Made by a program: the position numbers and the translations under genes
Part shown: positions 41,801 to 52,880 of the stretch, piece after piece
How the letters are laid out: every line of letters starts with the position of its first letter
Position numbering within the stretch: the first letter of the stretch is position 1
DNA from: Schizochytrium sp. TIO01
Lineage: Eukaryota; Sar; Bigyra; Thraustochytrida; Thraustochytriidae
DNA length: 64,000 nt
Assembly (NCBI GenBank): GCA_004764695.1
Contig: SMSO01000032.1
Coordinates: 2,506,501-2,570,500 of the forward strand
Direction of reading: 5' to 3'
The notes under the pieces: generated by a model
Seen by the model: the letters and a program-made list of their open reading frames with translations, nothing else
Told to the model about the DNA's origin: nothing
The model's database searches: none

Positions 41801-44789
41801 ATCGTCTAGTTTCATCACTGGCACGCTAGCTTGGGTACTGTCTGTGGTGTTGTGGTGACGCAGAGTGTTTTCAGGGGATAATGGTTTACTTTCTGAATGT
41901 TTGTCTACTGCTTCTGGCTTCACTGTAAGCACAGTCGCATCAACAATCTGCCCCACACTTGAAGAGGACTTTTCCGTATCTTTTAAAAGACTATCACAAA
42001 GACCATCTTCATGTAGCTCTCCGCCATCGCTTAATGATGATGCTAAACGCCCAACAGACATGCTAGATTTGGCCCGCTCAAAAATGTTTTCAGTGCCCTC
42101 CGCAACTCGTAGAAATACGTTCTCAAGACTTGTAACAGAAATTCCTACATTCACAATACCAAGACGATCTGCATTGCGCTCCAGCTCCGCAAGCATTGGC
42201 TGGAACTTCGGAGAAGCGGCAAGAGGAAGCTGCAACATGATCTCTGTGCCCACATCTGATAGAACCTCCGCACTGGGGACATGCCGAGCCACCATATTCA
42301 CAACCTCCACACGGTTTGCCTCATTACCATCATCTGCCTTCTCAATGGTCATCTGATACCCTACACCAAATATCTTCTTCAGATACAGGCTCGTACCAAT
42401 GCAACGCAGCTTACCCTCGGACATGATCGCAATTCGATCTCCTAGCAAGTCCGCCTCGTCCATGTAGTGAGTCGTCAAGATAATGGTACGCCCTTCACGA
42501 AACCGCTCGATAGTCTTCCAAGTAAATGTACGACTGTAGGGATCTTGTCCACTTGTGGGCTCATCCAGGATGACGAGCTTACTGTTTCCGAGTAGAGCAA
42601 TGCCGAGATGCAGCTTGCGCTTCATGCCACCTGAGAGGCTTTTTGAGAGTGCGTTCGTCTTGGGTGTGAGGCCAACTTCTGCAATCATTTCTGAGATGGC
42701 CTTGTCCATTTCGTTCTTGGGAACGCCTTTGATACCGGCGTATATTTTGAAGTGTTCGAGAACTGTAAGATTGGGAAAGAGGATATTGGCTTGTGGACAA
42801 ACGCCGAGGCTGCCACGGATGGCTGCCATGTCGGAGCTGATTCTGTTTCCCGCCGATGTACGCATCACCGTGGGTTGGTGAGATGACACCTGTAAGCAAA
42901 TTGGAAAGTGTGGTCTTACCAGCCCCGTTGTGGCCAAGCAAAGCAAGAATCTGGCCTTCGTAGATGGTAAACGATATATCATCGTTAGCATTCAGCTTAC
43001 CACGGGGTGTTTTAAACGTCTTTGTAAGCCCGTTGATCATGACACAGCGTCCTTCAGAGCGTAGCTCCTGTACACTGCGAGGAACTTGCTCGAAGTTTGC
43101 TGTCTCATTGTTGGCAAGCTCATTTTCGATTTGAGTTTGATTTTCAACGATTTCAGCATAGTCTTTGCTCCCGACCTTACGCCCGCGACGAGAACGCAAG
43201 CATCCGCAAAGGCACGGCCAGTACCACTTAATTCGAGCTGCACCGGAGCTTGAAGGAATAGCAGCATCCAAGTAAATAGCTAGTACAAGGTACAAAATAG
43301 TGTCAAACACCAACATACCAAGACAGCTCGTAAGGGTATAGCCTCCTGAACTCGATCGCCCAGCATTTTCCCATGTCAGGGGCACCAGGCCTCCTTCGTA
43401 TTCCGAGAATGGGATTGTGCCTAAGGAAAATGCTGAGGATGGAATCAGAGATATTAGAATTTGGGCACCAACTGGAGCTGTAGACTCACTCAGTGGAATG
43501 AACAGAAAGTAACCAATGAAGTAGATTAGAAGACCCACGATGATTGCGAGTGTTGTACGCTCAAAGATTGCCGCGATGAAAAAGGCGTACGATAATGATG
43601 AGTAGAGAAAGAGAACAAAGTATACAAAAATGACACTAGGTTCAGCTAGAGTAAACACGTTGATCATGGACACACCTGTGAGTACGGCTGCCATAATCAA
43701 GTAAAATACTAAGTAAAAGGTCACCCAGGCAGCCATGTAGGCCAAAGGATTCAAGCCCATAATGTACATCAATTCTCGTGTACGAGTTTCTTTGAGGCTG
43801 ACAAATTCGAGAATAATCATCGCAACGGGAAAGAGCAAGCTCAATACCAGGAAGATTGCAAATGTGGAGCCAGCTGCTGACCAAAATGAATCGCTTTTGT
43901 ACGCAAGTGTTGGCATGGCTAATAAGTTTGTACGAAGGGTGACATTACTCGATCCCAACTCTTGTGTTAGGATGAAAGAATCAACCTCTTGCTGCACTGT
44001 GAGAAAGCCTGACATCAAGTATTGCATGGAATAAGACGTTGTCCCACGATCCAGATCATCAGTATTTTGAACATCTGACGATGATGATGGCACGTTTTCA
44101 TCTGGTGCACCATCTCCATATGATGCTGTCTTATTGACCCGAATATAGTATGACCAATCCGGGCCTGCTGATTGAAATACGACTGCCAGGCCAATCCTCG
44201 GTCTTTCAGCAGTGCCATACTGATCAGATGTTATATAATTATCGAGATCTGTGTTGTCTGTAATGAGGTCGCTCGCAATATCGAGCCGACTCTGTTCTGT
44301 GAGTGTTGGGTATCGGGAAACCCAAAAATCTAAAAAGTCTGATGCTGCCTGTGCGGTGCTGGAATCGCCTGCGTTTTCTGGGATGACCACAAATTTGGGT
44401 GTTTCACAGATTGATCCGAGTCCAGATGTAAGGATAGGCGTCAAGGACGCAAGGTCTACATCCTGCAATGCATTGGTGTCACATACATACGCCATGTTCG
44501 AAAACCCATGCGAGTAAAATTCAACAAGGTTTGCTATATACCATCCTGCAGAGAGGAGGTCATCTGTGTCTGGAACTTGTTGCGTCTCGTTGTTGTAAAT
44601 GCCCACTGGACTGTTTTCCTCGTCCGACGTGGTTTTGATTCCTACTAAAGCAAACATGAGCAGGACTGGAATTGCCAGTTCTCCAAAAAATCGCAGCGGC
44701 TGCCTCGTCTTAATCAAGAAAACCATTCGCAGCTGCGCCACAAACTGGCCACAGAACGAAGCTCGTTGCGACGAGTCCATTTTGCCCAT
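38870..44789 (-). CDS. ABCA-type transporter, copy 1, frame broken by one base
   Basis: This full-length ABCA-type gene (TMD1-NBD1-TMD2-NBD2) would have about 1970 codons. It is read in two frames: 44789 to about 42851, then 42850 to 38870. The break is an extra C in a CCC run (42849-42851) where copies 2 and 3 have CC, inside an otherwise near-identical NBD1 tract. As written, translation ends at 42579 as a 736-residue product with TMD1 and the NBD1 Walker A (GHNGAGKTT, about residue 620) but no signature or Walker B. Downstream of the shift everything is intact: LSGGMKRKL, LVILDEPTSGQD, TTHYMDEAD; then TMD2 with its extracellular loop; then GINGAGKSS, YSGGNKRKL, IIMLDEPSAGVD. ABCA proteins move lipids across membranes in animals; the substrate here is unknown. 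A sequencing error, very recent inactivation, or truncated expression are all possible. Confidence 0.85.
42106..42967 (-). repeat. NBD1 gene-conversion tract, copy 1
   Basis: This segment differs from the matching segments of copies 2 and 3 at only about ten positions over about 860 bp, including silent sites, then divergence rises abruptly at both ends. It covers NBD1 from Walker A through the ABCA regulatory extension. Confidence 0.8.
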
Positions 44790-45250
44790 CTGTCAAATTG
44801 AAGATTTCTTCTGCAAGTCTACAAACCTGCCGTACGAAACCAATCGAATTCCCAGACTTCTTGTGACCGAAGTAAAGTAATGAAATTGCTCTGCAGACGC
44901 TCGGCAACTAGCTTGCAAATACCAGACCTCCAAGCAAACGAGCTCACGGCGACCGCTGGCAGACTTGAGGGCCGTTGCTCCCGTTGCGGGCCTGCAGCTT
45001 GACGCTGGGGCTCCGGCGTCTGCCGCAAGTGGCCTTGGGCCAGATTGGGTTTTGGTGCGGACTCAGACCCGAGGGAGCGAAGGAATGCCGGAATCGATGA
45101 AAGCTAAGACTTCAAGTTGTTCTTTCTTCGTCATGCACTGGTTTAGAGGGAGCAAGAAAAATGAAATGATGATCGTACTTCTTCCAAGTCAAACAGACCT
45201 TGTAGAGAGATGAAAGAAAGAAATGCGCAATACAAAGTAGGTCGCTATCT

Positions 45251-45274
45251 AGGTACCTACCTACCTACCTACCT
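45251..45274. repeat. (CCTA)n short run with GGTACC
   Basis: AGGTACC followed by four CCTA units, then a diverged CTCGTAGGTC. It is the longest example of the TAGGTACC word seen in several gene-free stretches. Confidence 0.7.
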
Positions 45275-46803
45275 GCGTAGGACCTCGTAGGTCTATCCAT
45301 CGAGTTTCACTTCTTCCTGTTATAGACAATCAAGAAAAACAACTTTGCAGAAGAAAAAGAGATCACGAAACTGAAGACTGAGTGGGCAGCGAGATGGTGG
45401 TTGAAAGAGCGCTAGATCGACTTATCAGCCTTCGAAGAGATGCCGAATGAAGGACTGGGCGATGTCTAAGGCAGCCGACCAAGTGCAGAATGCAAGAAAG
45501 AATGGAATTGTAAAATGTTTTTGTTATTTCACTTTATTATTTATTTATAAAATAAAACCATCAATGTGCTTATTTTCTTAAACACTTGTCTCTCTTTTTA
45601 CTTTCCGAAGGTTACAAGCACTTAGGCACAGGAAGAATAACAGTGTTTTGAAGCAGCTGCACGCCGTTATGGACAAACCAGGCAAGCCGCGGCACTAACG
45701 GCATGCATGTGTTGCAGCTCAAAAAAACAAAAAGCTCAAATCTAGAAAAAGGTATTTACAGTTGTATAGTTTTAATTGCCTAAGCCGGGACATCATATTT
45801 CAGTTTTATTTCTCTCTACGGATTTTTAAAAATGATTTATTGTTAATTTTTCTCCTACCTTTTCCCCTTTTAATAAAGCACCAAGAAAAGTAACGAAAAC
45901 TAAGTTGGTGAACGGTGAATTTTTTGGAGCTCCTCGAAACTGCGCCACTCAGGACCACTTACACTAGCTGTTCAAGGAATATACGGCATCTCTGAAAACC
46001 TATTCTGGGAGAGTAAGAGGGTTTTGGTTCGTTAATTGGGGCGGAGATACGGCGAAGGGTTCGCTGAGGGATATTGAGGTCCAGTCTGTTGCTCGTGTTG
46101 TTCTTGTTGCTTCTTTCTCTTGGGACTTCTTCAACTTGTCGAAAGTGACCACGAGACGAAGCTCAGTTGAAAAGAGATGAACGCAACTTGCCAAGAACCT
46201 CGAGTCCAAGTCAAATACAATAATCTCCTCAAAACCTCGATCGATGCTTCCTAGCAAAGAAAGATAACTCTGAAGGGAGCTGCTACTCGTCCTCGCATTC
46301 CTTCTCATGTTGGATAAATAAGTCCATCGGAACAGAGAATATTGAGCTGAGCACGGGCACCTCCAGGGCTGCAATTCGTTTGTAGAAGGGTAAAACTTGC
46401 ATGGCCACTCCAAGTTCGTGCGCAGGCACTACGTTGGACTTGATCGTTAGAGAATCGGCCTGTTCGCCTTTGCCAGTAGCCTGCCTGGGCGATGGACATG
46501 AAGCAAGAGATAGGGGTTTTCAATCTGTTATTGCAGGTCTCTTATCTTTGAAACACCAAGTCCAAATCTTAGGTGATATCGAACCTTGCGGCAGAACTCG
46601 TACTTCCGTTTGAACATCAATCGAAGGAACCGAGGAACGTTTCTTGAAACTACTACCTCCTTTCTGCAATTGTGGCCGACTTGACGACGCTAATATTTCG
46701 ACATATTGTTGTCATTCTCACTGTACTCAGGCTGTGTCAAACGGCTTGAAGGTACCTACTGTGTGTAAGGTACTTTTACACTGTGGAAAGTGTTTAGGTG
46801 AAT

Positions 46804-46873
46804 TGAATGAATGAATGAATGAATGAATGAATGAATGAATGAATGAATGAATGAATGAATGAATGAATGAATG
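46804..46873. repeat. (GAAT)n microsatellite
   Basis: About 70 bp, roughly 17 perfect tetranucleotide units, in the spacer between ABC copies 1 and 2. Confidence 0.92.
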
Positions 46874-47096
46874 GGCTGGACAAGGGAGTTAAAAATAACA
46901 CTGTCAGCAAGATTCATTTAATGTTGGCCCAGGATCAGGATCAAGACCAGGAGTTTTTTTATTTTGTTTCCTAACCTAATTCATGTGTACTTGCACCATT
47001 TTAGCACCACAAGTCCAGTAACAGTATCTTTTTCAAACCAAGCACATCTTTAAGCAATTGAAAATAAATGGTCCCTTGTACAAAATATTGATGTAA

Positions 47097-50000
47097 TTAC
47101 GCATCGGCAGGGCTATCTACCAGGGCTTGGCGGGCAGCAAAGCTATTGAAGATGTGTTCCAGAGAAGTTACACCAAGACCATAGCCTTCGATACCTGCCT
47201 TTTCGCGCATACTCTCGATCACATGGAACATGTCGGATAGCTTCATCTCTTCTTGCAGAGGCAAGTTGAAACGGAGACGCAGTCCCACACGCTCAAGCAA
47301 AGTATGACCTGGAAACTTCTCTTCCAAAGTCTTGTCAAGATGCTCAAAGGCTCGTTCTGTCAACAGCCACTCGGCAAGATTGGACGCCTGAATGAACCCC
47401 TGACCCACAGTAAGCTGCTGATATAATGCCGCAGCGCTTCCACGTTCACAAAAGGAACGATTATAGAACTCGTGTGCACCTACATTGTCAAGAGCACTGA
47501 CAATCTGGTCACCTACTAAGTGATCATTCGATTGAATCTGCAGTTCTTTCAAGGTTGAATCGATTTCCTGGGAGGTAGGTACCCGAAGATTAATCTCCAA
47601 CTGATAGCCAGAGCCATACTTTGTCTTCAGATGATGCGCACTGCCCAAACATTGTAGTCGCCCATCAACCATGATCGCAATACGTGTAGATACAGCTTCT
47701 GCCTCTTCCATCGAATGAGTCGTCAACAACACAGATGTTCGCTTTGCTAAACGTGTGATCACATCGAGCAGGAAACGCCGTGCAGCAGGATCTACACCAG
47801 CGCTTGGTTCATCAAGCATAATGATAGCCGGGGTGCCCAAGCTCGCAATAGCAACACTCAGCTTGCGCTTGTTACCTCCAGAGTATGTCATCGACAGCTT
47901 ATCCGCATGGATAGACAAATTCATCTCCCTTAGTGTGCTTTCAATGAGAGGCTTCAAGACCTTGTCAGGAATACCCTTGACACGGCCATAGAACTCCAGG
48001 TGCTCCCGTCCAGTCAGACGGTCGAACAAGGCATCGAACTGAGGACAATACCCAATGGACTGTTGGGCACGCACAGTTTGCTGCACAATATCAAAGCCAT
48101 CAATGTAGACGTGTCCAGAGCTCGGAGGGTGTTCACCGGAAATCATTCCCATGGTTGTACTCTTGCCAGCACCATTGATACCGAGAAGTCCGAAACACTC
48201 ATAAGGGTGAATACCAAAGCTGAGATCCTTGACTGCAATTTTATCCGGAGTGATCGCCGTACCAGGATAAACCTTTCGAGCGTGCTGAAGCATGACCACA
48301 TTAGAGCTCTTCTCATTACGTGGGTCCAGATTTTCGACGCGCTGTCTCTCAGCGATAACATCATCGTCTTCATCTGATGCGCTCGTGTTATGGAGCTGCT
48401 GCAAGGTATCTGGAAAGGTAGTTGAGGCCTTTGTTCGAGGGCAAGCATGCTTGCAAGTGCTACATGTGGACCCTCTAAAGCAACTGCCCATACCATTTGC
48501 ACAACAGAGGCCATTGCGAAAGCGTGTTTGAAGTAGCACTAGAAGACCAGTGTAGACGAAACTTTCTACGATGAGATAGATTATGTCTAGACCTGCGATA
48601 GAAGTACTGAAGACACCGTATGTGACTGGGTCTGATGGGTTTCCACCTCGGTCAACAGTATTATAAAGCAGATTGAGAACTTCGCGATTGGCCACATTCA
48701 TTAAACCGTAGCTAAAACAGAACGAAGGTAAAAGACGGTAAATGAAACAAAGGTCATAATTGATCTCATATGTAGACGTGAGAAGAGCCATGATGAAAGC
48801 AACAATGACGAGAACCATTCCGCCCAGCAAATTGATGAGAATCATTCCGAATTGTGAATAGCTAGAGCTATCAAACATGAAGGTGCAGCAATATGTGAAG
48901 CTAGTGATGCTAATCCCATAGAATATGAAAATTATCGCTACGGCCCCAAACTCTTCCTTGAGCGAACTTACATCGAATGCAAACAAAAAGATCCAGGTGA
49001 CGATCATTGGCACTAGATAGGTGCAGAAGTCAAAGATCCAGTTTGCTGTCCAGTATGCAAGAGGCTTGATACCATTCAAGACTTGCTGATGCCAACTGCG
49101 TTGCTCTTTTTCACGCACAATAAAAACAGCATAGTAAGAAGGAACAAATGCGAATGCAATCGCCAGAGCTAAGGTGGCAGCAAGGGCAGTAAATCCATCA
49201 GAGACAGCATCCTGAGCTTTTGTATTGGGAAGAGGATAATTAGCGGTGGCGATTGTAGCCGATGAACCTAACGCTTGAAGTAATGCAGCATTGGCTCGAT
49301 TCATCATCAATGGCGCTGCGTGAACACCTGTAAAATTAAAAACAATGGTGTATTCGGCCGCAAGAGAAGTGGATACGCCTTGATCTGTGCCAAATATGGT
49401 TTCAGGAAGGGCGTTAAACAATAAGGCACCGTAGCGAGAGCCTTTTGCTACATGTGTAGTATTGAGGAGGTCATTAGAGAAGACCAAAGTTGAGATGTTG
49501 TAAATGCTTGTTGCTGTACACGTGGTAGCCACTGAATCTTGAAACATTGCCTCAAACATAGTTTCTGAAATCGAGATCCCGTATAAGCCTAGGAGATACT
49601 GCATGCTTTGCATATTCAAATACTCAGGGCGACAATATGTCGACGTTGGGCCAACGTTTTCAAACTGCTGACTGCGATCAATGCGTGGCATCGAAAGATT
49701 ATTCATCCAAGACTTTGTGGCGACTGAAGATATTGATCTACCCTCGCCAAGATTAAACGCCACCGGATTGGCGTAGCCGGCATGCACATTCCAGTCGTTT
49801 GTTTCAGCATCAAACCAGTATGGGTCAACTGTTGTTCCCATATTTACGCTCATTGAAATAAACCCTATGAGAAGAAAAACTAAAGGAATCAACAGTTGAC
49901 AGCACCATGCGGTGCGATCGCGTTTCACATAGTTTACTCGTTTCTGAAGAATCGCCCCAACATGAATCAGGATCGAAGACCCGCGCTTAGAAATATCCTT

Positions 50001-52880
50001 TTTTCTCTCTTCCGAAAGCTTGTTCAGAAAAGCCAAGGAATCCTGATGGTCATTTGTTTGCTTTTGAGCCTCCACATCGAATCTCGTCTGGTCTACCAAC
50101 ATTTCAATGTCTGAATTCATAGAGGATGAAAGAGTTTTGTCCTCGGGCAAATCTCTTGCCTTCTCAAGTAGATTTTTAGACGACTTTTGCTCGAATATAT
50201 TTTGTGTACCCTCTGCAACTCGTAGAAATACGTTCTCAAGACTTGTAACAGAAATTCCTACATTCACAATACCAAGACGATCTGCATTGCGTTCCAGCTC
50301 CGCAAGCATTGGCTGGAACTTCGGAGAAGCGGCAAGAGGAAGCTGCAACATGATCTCTGTGCCCACATCTGATAGAACCTCCGCACTGGGGACATGCCGA
50401 GCCACCATATTCACAACCTCCACACGGTTTGCCTCATTGCCATCATCTGCCTTCTCAATGGTCATCTGATACCCTACACCAAATATCTTCTTCAGATACA
50501 GGCTCGTACCAATACAACGCAGCTTACCCTCGGACATGATCGCAATTCGATCTCCTAGCAAGTCCGCCTCGTCCATGTAGTGAGTCGTCAAGATAATGGT
50601 ACGCCCTTCACGAAACCGCTCGATAGTCTTCCAAGTAAATGTACGACTGTAGGGATCTTGTCCACTTGTGGGCTCATCCAGGATGACGAGCTTACTGTTT
50701 CCGAGTAGAGCAATGCCGAGATGCAGCTTGCGCTTCATGCCACCTGAGAGGCTTTTTGAGAGTGCGTTCGTCTTAGGTGTGAGGCCAACCTCTGCAATCA
50801 TTTCTGAGATGGCCTTATCCATTTCGTTCTTGGGAACGCCTTTGATACCGGCGTATATTTTGAAGTGTTCGAGAACTGTAAGATTGGGAAAGAGGATATT
50901 GGCTTGTGGACAAACGCCGAGGCTGCCACGGATGGCTGCCATGTCGGAGCTGATTCTGTTTCCGCCGATGTACGCATCACCGTGGGTTGGTGAGATGACA
51001 CCTGTAAGCAAATTGGAAAGTGTGGTCTTACCAGCACCGTTGTGGCCAAGCAAAGCAAGAATCTGGCCTTCGTAGATGGTGAAGGAGACACTGTCATTTG
51101 CGTTGAATTTGCCTCGTGCTGAGTCAAATGTCTTTACAAGGCCCTGAATCATAACACAGCGACGCTCTGTACGGAGGTCCTGTAATCCTTTGGGTACTTG
51201 CTCAAAGTTGACTGTGTCGCTATGAAGAAGTTCGTTCTCCAGCTGCACTTGATTTTCAACAATTGCTGCATAGCTTGCTGCATCAGCCTCTGGAGAGTGT
51301 CGCTTGCACCAACGGAGGCATAGGAAAGGTGCATACCATTTCATGCGAGCAGACCCTCCACTAGTTGGAATAACGGCATCGAGATAGAGAGCAAGAATAA
51401 AGTACAAAACCATATCACAAATGAGCATGCCCAAACAGGTCATCATAGTGTAGTCACTATCTGTGGAAATGCCCGCATTGTCCCAAGTGAGAGGTGTAAG
51501 AGACCCTTCGTACTCAGTAAATGGGAGAGTGCCAAACGCAAACGCTGCAGAAGGAATGAGGGAAACTAGGACTTGACCTATAAAAGGAGAGTCTGAGTCA
51601 CTAAGAGGTGTAAAGAGGAAATAGCCAATGAAGTAAATAAGTAGACCTACAATGATTGCAAGGGTCGTTCGTTCAAATAGGGCTGCGATGAAAAATGCAT
51701 AAGATAGCGACGCGAAGAGAAAGAGCATGTAGTAAACAAAGATGACGCCTGGCGAGGCATACTCAAGAATACTAGCAGTTGAGACAGCTGTGATCACAGC
51801 AGCAATAATGATATAGAATATCATGTAAAAAATAACCCATGCCAGCGTATAGGCTATTGGTTTTAGTCCCATGATAAACATCAATTCCCTCGTCCGAGTT
51901 TCTTTGAAACTAACAAGCTCGAGAATGATCATGGCTAGAGGAAACAAAAGTGCAAGCACAAGAAAAATAGGGAAACTTGTTCCTACATCACTCCAAAATG
52001 AGTCCGTTTTGTATCCTTTCGTAGGCATGGCAAGAAGGTTCACATCCAGAGTAAGATTTTGGAGCGAAGCCTCCTGCAGCAAAATGAACTCATCTACAGC
52101 TCGTTGTACCGTTAAAAAGCCGGAAACACGGTATTCTTGCGTGTAATCTGTCGAGCCACGCTCCAGGTCATCAGTAGACGGATCAGAAGAAGTAGGAACA
52201 TTAGCATCAGAGTCGGTGGATGTTTTGTTGACGCGAATATAGTAGGACCAATCTGGGCTAGCGGACTGAAATACAATAGCAAGACTAATGCGAGGCCGAT
52301 CCTCAGAACCATATACATCTCCCTTGATATAATTTTCGAGATCAGAGCTATCAGAGATTAGCTCATCAACAGTATCGAATCGACCCTGTGTAAGAAGAGT
52401 AGGGTTGGCGCTAGTCCAAAAGTCGTAAAATTCCTCTGCAGCTTGAGAGGCTGCGGTGTCGCTAGCATCCTCAGGAATGATCACAAACTTCGGCGTCTCG
52501 CATATTGTATCAAGACCATTTTGAAAAAGCTCAAGGATCTGAGTAGTTGACAGGCTAGAGAAATCACTTTCTTCGCAAACGTACGCCATGTTTGCAAACC
52601 CATGATTATAAAAGGCAGCAAAATTTGCCAAGTACCACCCAGCAGATAGAAGGGACTCAATCTGAGGGACTTGCTCTGTTTGATCTGTATAGACTGCTGC
52701 ACCTGCGGTGGTCTGGCTGGTAATTGTCTTGATGCCTATCAAAACAACCATAAGAATTACTGGGATGAAAAACTCTGCAAAGAGTCGAACTGGCTGACGC
52801 GATTTAACAAGAACAACCATGCGAAGCTGAGAAAGCAGCTGCTCTGAGAAGGTTGCCGTATATTCGGTTGCGTCTACCAT
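47097..52880 (-). CDS. ABCA-type full transporter, copy 2
   Basis: This intact 1927-residue ABC transporter has the ABCA layout. TM1 (FFIPVILMVVLIGI, about 32-47) is followed by a large extracellular loop (to about 290) and a five-helix bundle to about 510. NBD1 has GHNGAGKTT (about 615), Q-loop VCPQ, LSGGMKRKL, LVILDEPTSGQD and TTHYMDEAD. After a variable linker (about 850-910) come TM7 (CCQLLIPLVFLLIGFI), a second loop and the second bundle. NBD2 has GINGAGKSTT (about 1571), CPQFDALFD, YSGGNKRKLSVAIA and IIMLDEPSAGVD with TTHSMEEAE. All ATPase residues are present at both sites. A lipid or lipid-derived substrate is likely from family knowledge. The start is the first ATG; it is one exon. 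It shares near-identical DNA with copy 1 and copy 3 in NBD1 and with copy 3 around NBD2. Confidence 0.93.
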   Translation of the reverse strand: MVDATEYTATFSEQLLSQLRMVVLVKSRQPVRLFAEFFIPVILMVVLIGIKTITSQTTAGAAVYTDQTEQVPQIESLLSAGWYLANFAAFYNHGFANMAYVCEESDFSSLSTTQILELFQNGLDTICETPKFVIIPEDASDTAASQAAEEFYDFWTSANPTLLTQGRFDTVDELISDSSDLENYIKGDVYGSEDRPRISLAIVFQSASPDWSYYIRVNKTSTDSDANVPTSSDPSTDDLERGSTDYTQEYRVSGFLTVQRAVDEFILLQEASLQNLTLDVNLLAMPTKGYKTDSFWSDVGTSFPIFLVLALLFPLAMIILELVSFKETRTRELMFIMGLKPIAYTLAWVIFYMIFYIIIAAVITAVSTASILEYASPGVIFVYYMLFLFASLSYAFFIAALFERTTLAIIVGLLIYFIGYFLFTPLSDSDSPFIGQVLVSLIPSAAFAFGTLPFTEYEGSLTPLTWDNAGISTDSDYTMMTCLGMLICDMVLYFILALYLDAVIPTSGGSARMKWYAPFLCLRWCKRHSPEADAASYAAIVENQVQLENELLHSDTVNFEQVPKGLQDLRTERRCVMIQGLVKTFDSARGKFNANDSVSFTIYEGQILALLGHNGAGKTTLSNLLTGVISPTHGDAYIGGNRISSDMAAIRGSLGVCPQANILFPNLTVLEHFKIYAGIKGVPKNEMDKAISEMIAEVGLTPKTNALSKSLSGGMKRKLHLGIALLGNSKLVILDEPTSGQDPYSRTFTWKTIERFREGRTIILTTHYMDEADLLGDRIAIMSEGKLRCIGTSLYLKKIFGVGYQMTIEKADDGNEANRVEVVNMVARHVPSAEVLSDVGTEIMLQLPLAASPKFQPMLAELERNADRLGIVNVGISVTSLENVFLRVAEGTQNIFEQKSSKNLLEKARDLPEDKTLSSSMNSDIEMLVDQTRFDVEAQKQTNDHQDSLAFLNKLSEERKKDISKRGSSILIHVGAILQKRVNYVKRDRTAWCCQLLIPLVFLLIGFISMSVNMGTTVDPYWFDAETNDWNVHAGYANPVAFNLGEGRSISSVATKSWMNNLSMPRIDRSQQFENVGPTSTYCRPEYLNMQSMQYLLGLYGISISETMFEAMFQDSVATTCTATSIYNISTLVFSNDLLNTTHVAKGSRYGALLFNALPETIFGTDQGVSTSLAAEYTIVFNFTGVHAAPLMMNRANAALLQALGSSATIATANYPLPNTKAQDAVSDGFTALAATLALAIAFAFVPSYYAVFIVREKEQRSWHQQVLNGIKPLAYWTANWIFDFCTYLVPMIVTWIFLFAFDVSSLKEEFGAVAIIFIFYGISITSFTYCCTFMFDSSSYSQFGMILINLLGGMVLVIVAFIMALLTSTYEINYDLCFIYRLLPSFCFSYGLMNVANREVLNLLYNTVDRGGNPSDPVTYGVFSTSIAGLDIIYLIVESFVYTGLLVLLQTRFRNGLCCANGMGSCFRGSTCSTCKHACPRTKASTTFPDTLQQLHNTSASDEDDDVIAERQRVENLDPRNEKSSNVVMLQHARKVYPGTAITPDKIAVKDLSFGIHPYECFGLLGINGAGKSTTMGMISGEHPPSSGHVYIDGFDIVQQTVRAQQSIGYCPQFDALFDRLTGREHLEFYGRVKGIPDKVLKPLIESTLREMNLSIHADKLSMTYSGGNKRKLSVAIASLGTPAIIMLDEPSAGVDPAARRFLLDVITRLAKRTSVLLTTHSMEEAEAVSTRIAIMVDGRLQCLGSAHHLKTKYGSGYQLEINLRVPTSQEIDSTLKELQIQSNDHLVGDQIVSALDNVGAHEFYNRSFCERGSAAALYQQLTVGQGFIQASNLAEWLLTERAFEHLDKTLEEKFPGHTLLERVGLRLRFNLPLQEEMKLSDMFHVIESMREKAGIEGYGLGVTSLEHIFNSFAARQALVDSPADA
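47597..48729 (-). repeat. NBD2/TM conversion tract, copy 2 (matches 56161-57293)
   Basis: About 1.13 kb is nearly identical to copy 3 at a constant offset of 8564, including silent sites, except a small cluster of changes near 48366-48406. Copy 1 differs here at many silent sites. The boundary at 48729 is sharp. Confidence 0.8.
50211..51080 (-). repeat. NBD1 gene-conversion tract, copy 2
   Basis: Near-identical to 42106-42967 (offset about 8113) and to 58787-59656 (offset 8576). It keeps the CC dinucleotide at the site where copy 1 has CCC. Confidence 0.8.

Larger units (their letters stand above)
44790..47096. other. intergenic between ABC copies 1 and 2
   Basis: This 2.3-kb spacer holds the copy 1 promoter, a CCTA run at 45251-45274 and a GAAT microsatellite. 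Open frames at 46000-46523 start with non-ATG codons or lack motifs. No similarity to the spacer between copies 2 and 3 is apparent by eye. Confidence 0.5.

Noticed and set aside
46000-46523. 137-codon ORF in the spacer between ABC copies 1 and 2
   Set aside because: It starts with TTG, shows no domain and no ATG-initiated version of useful length.
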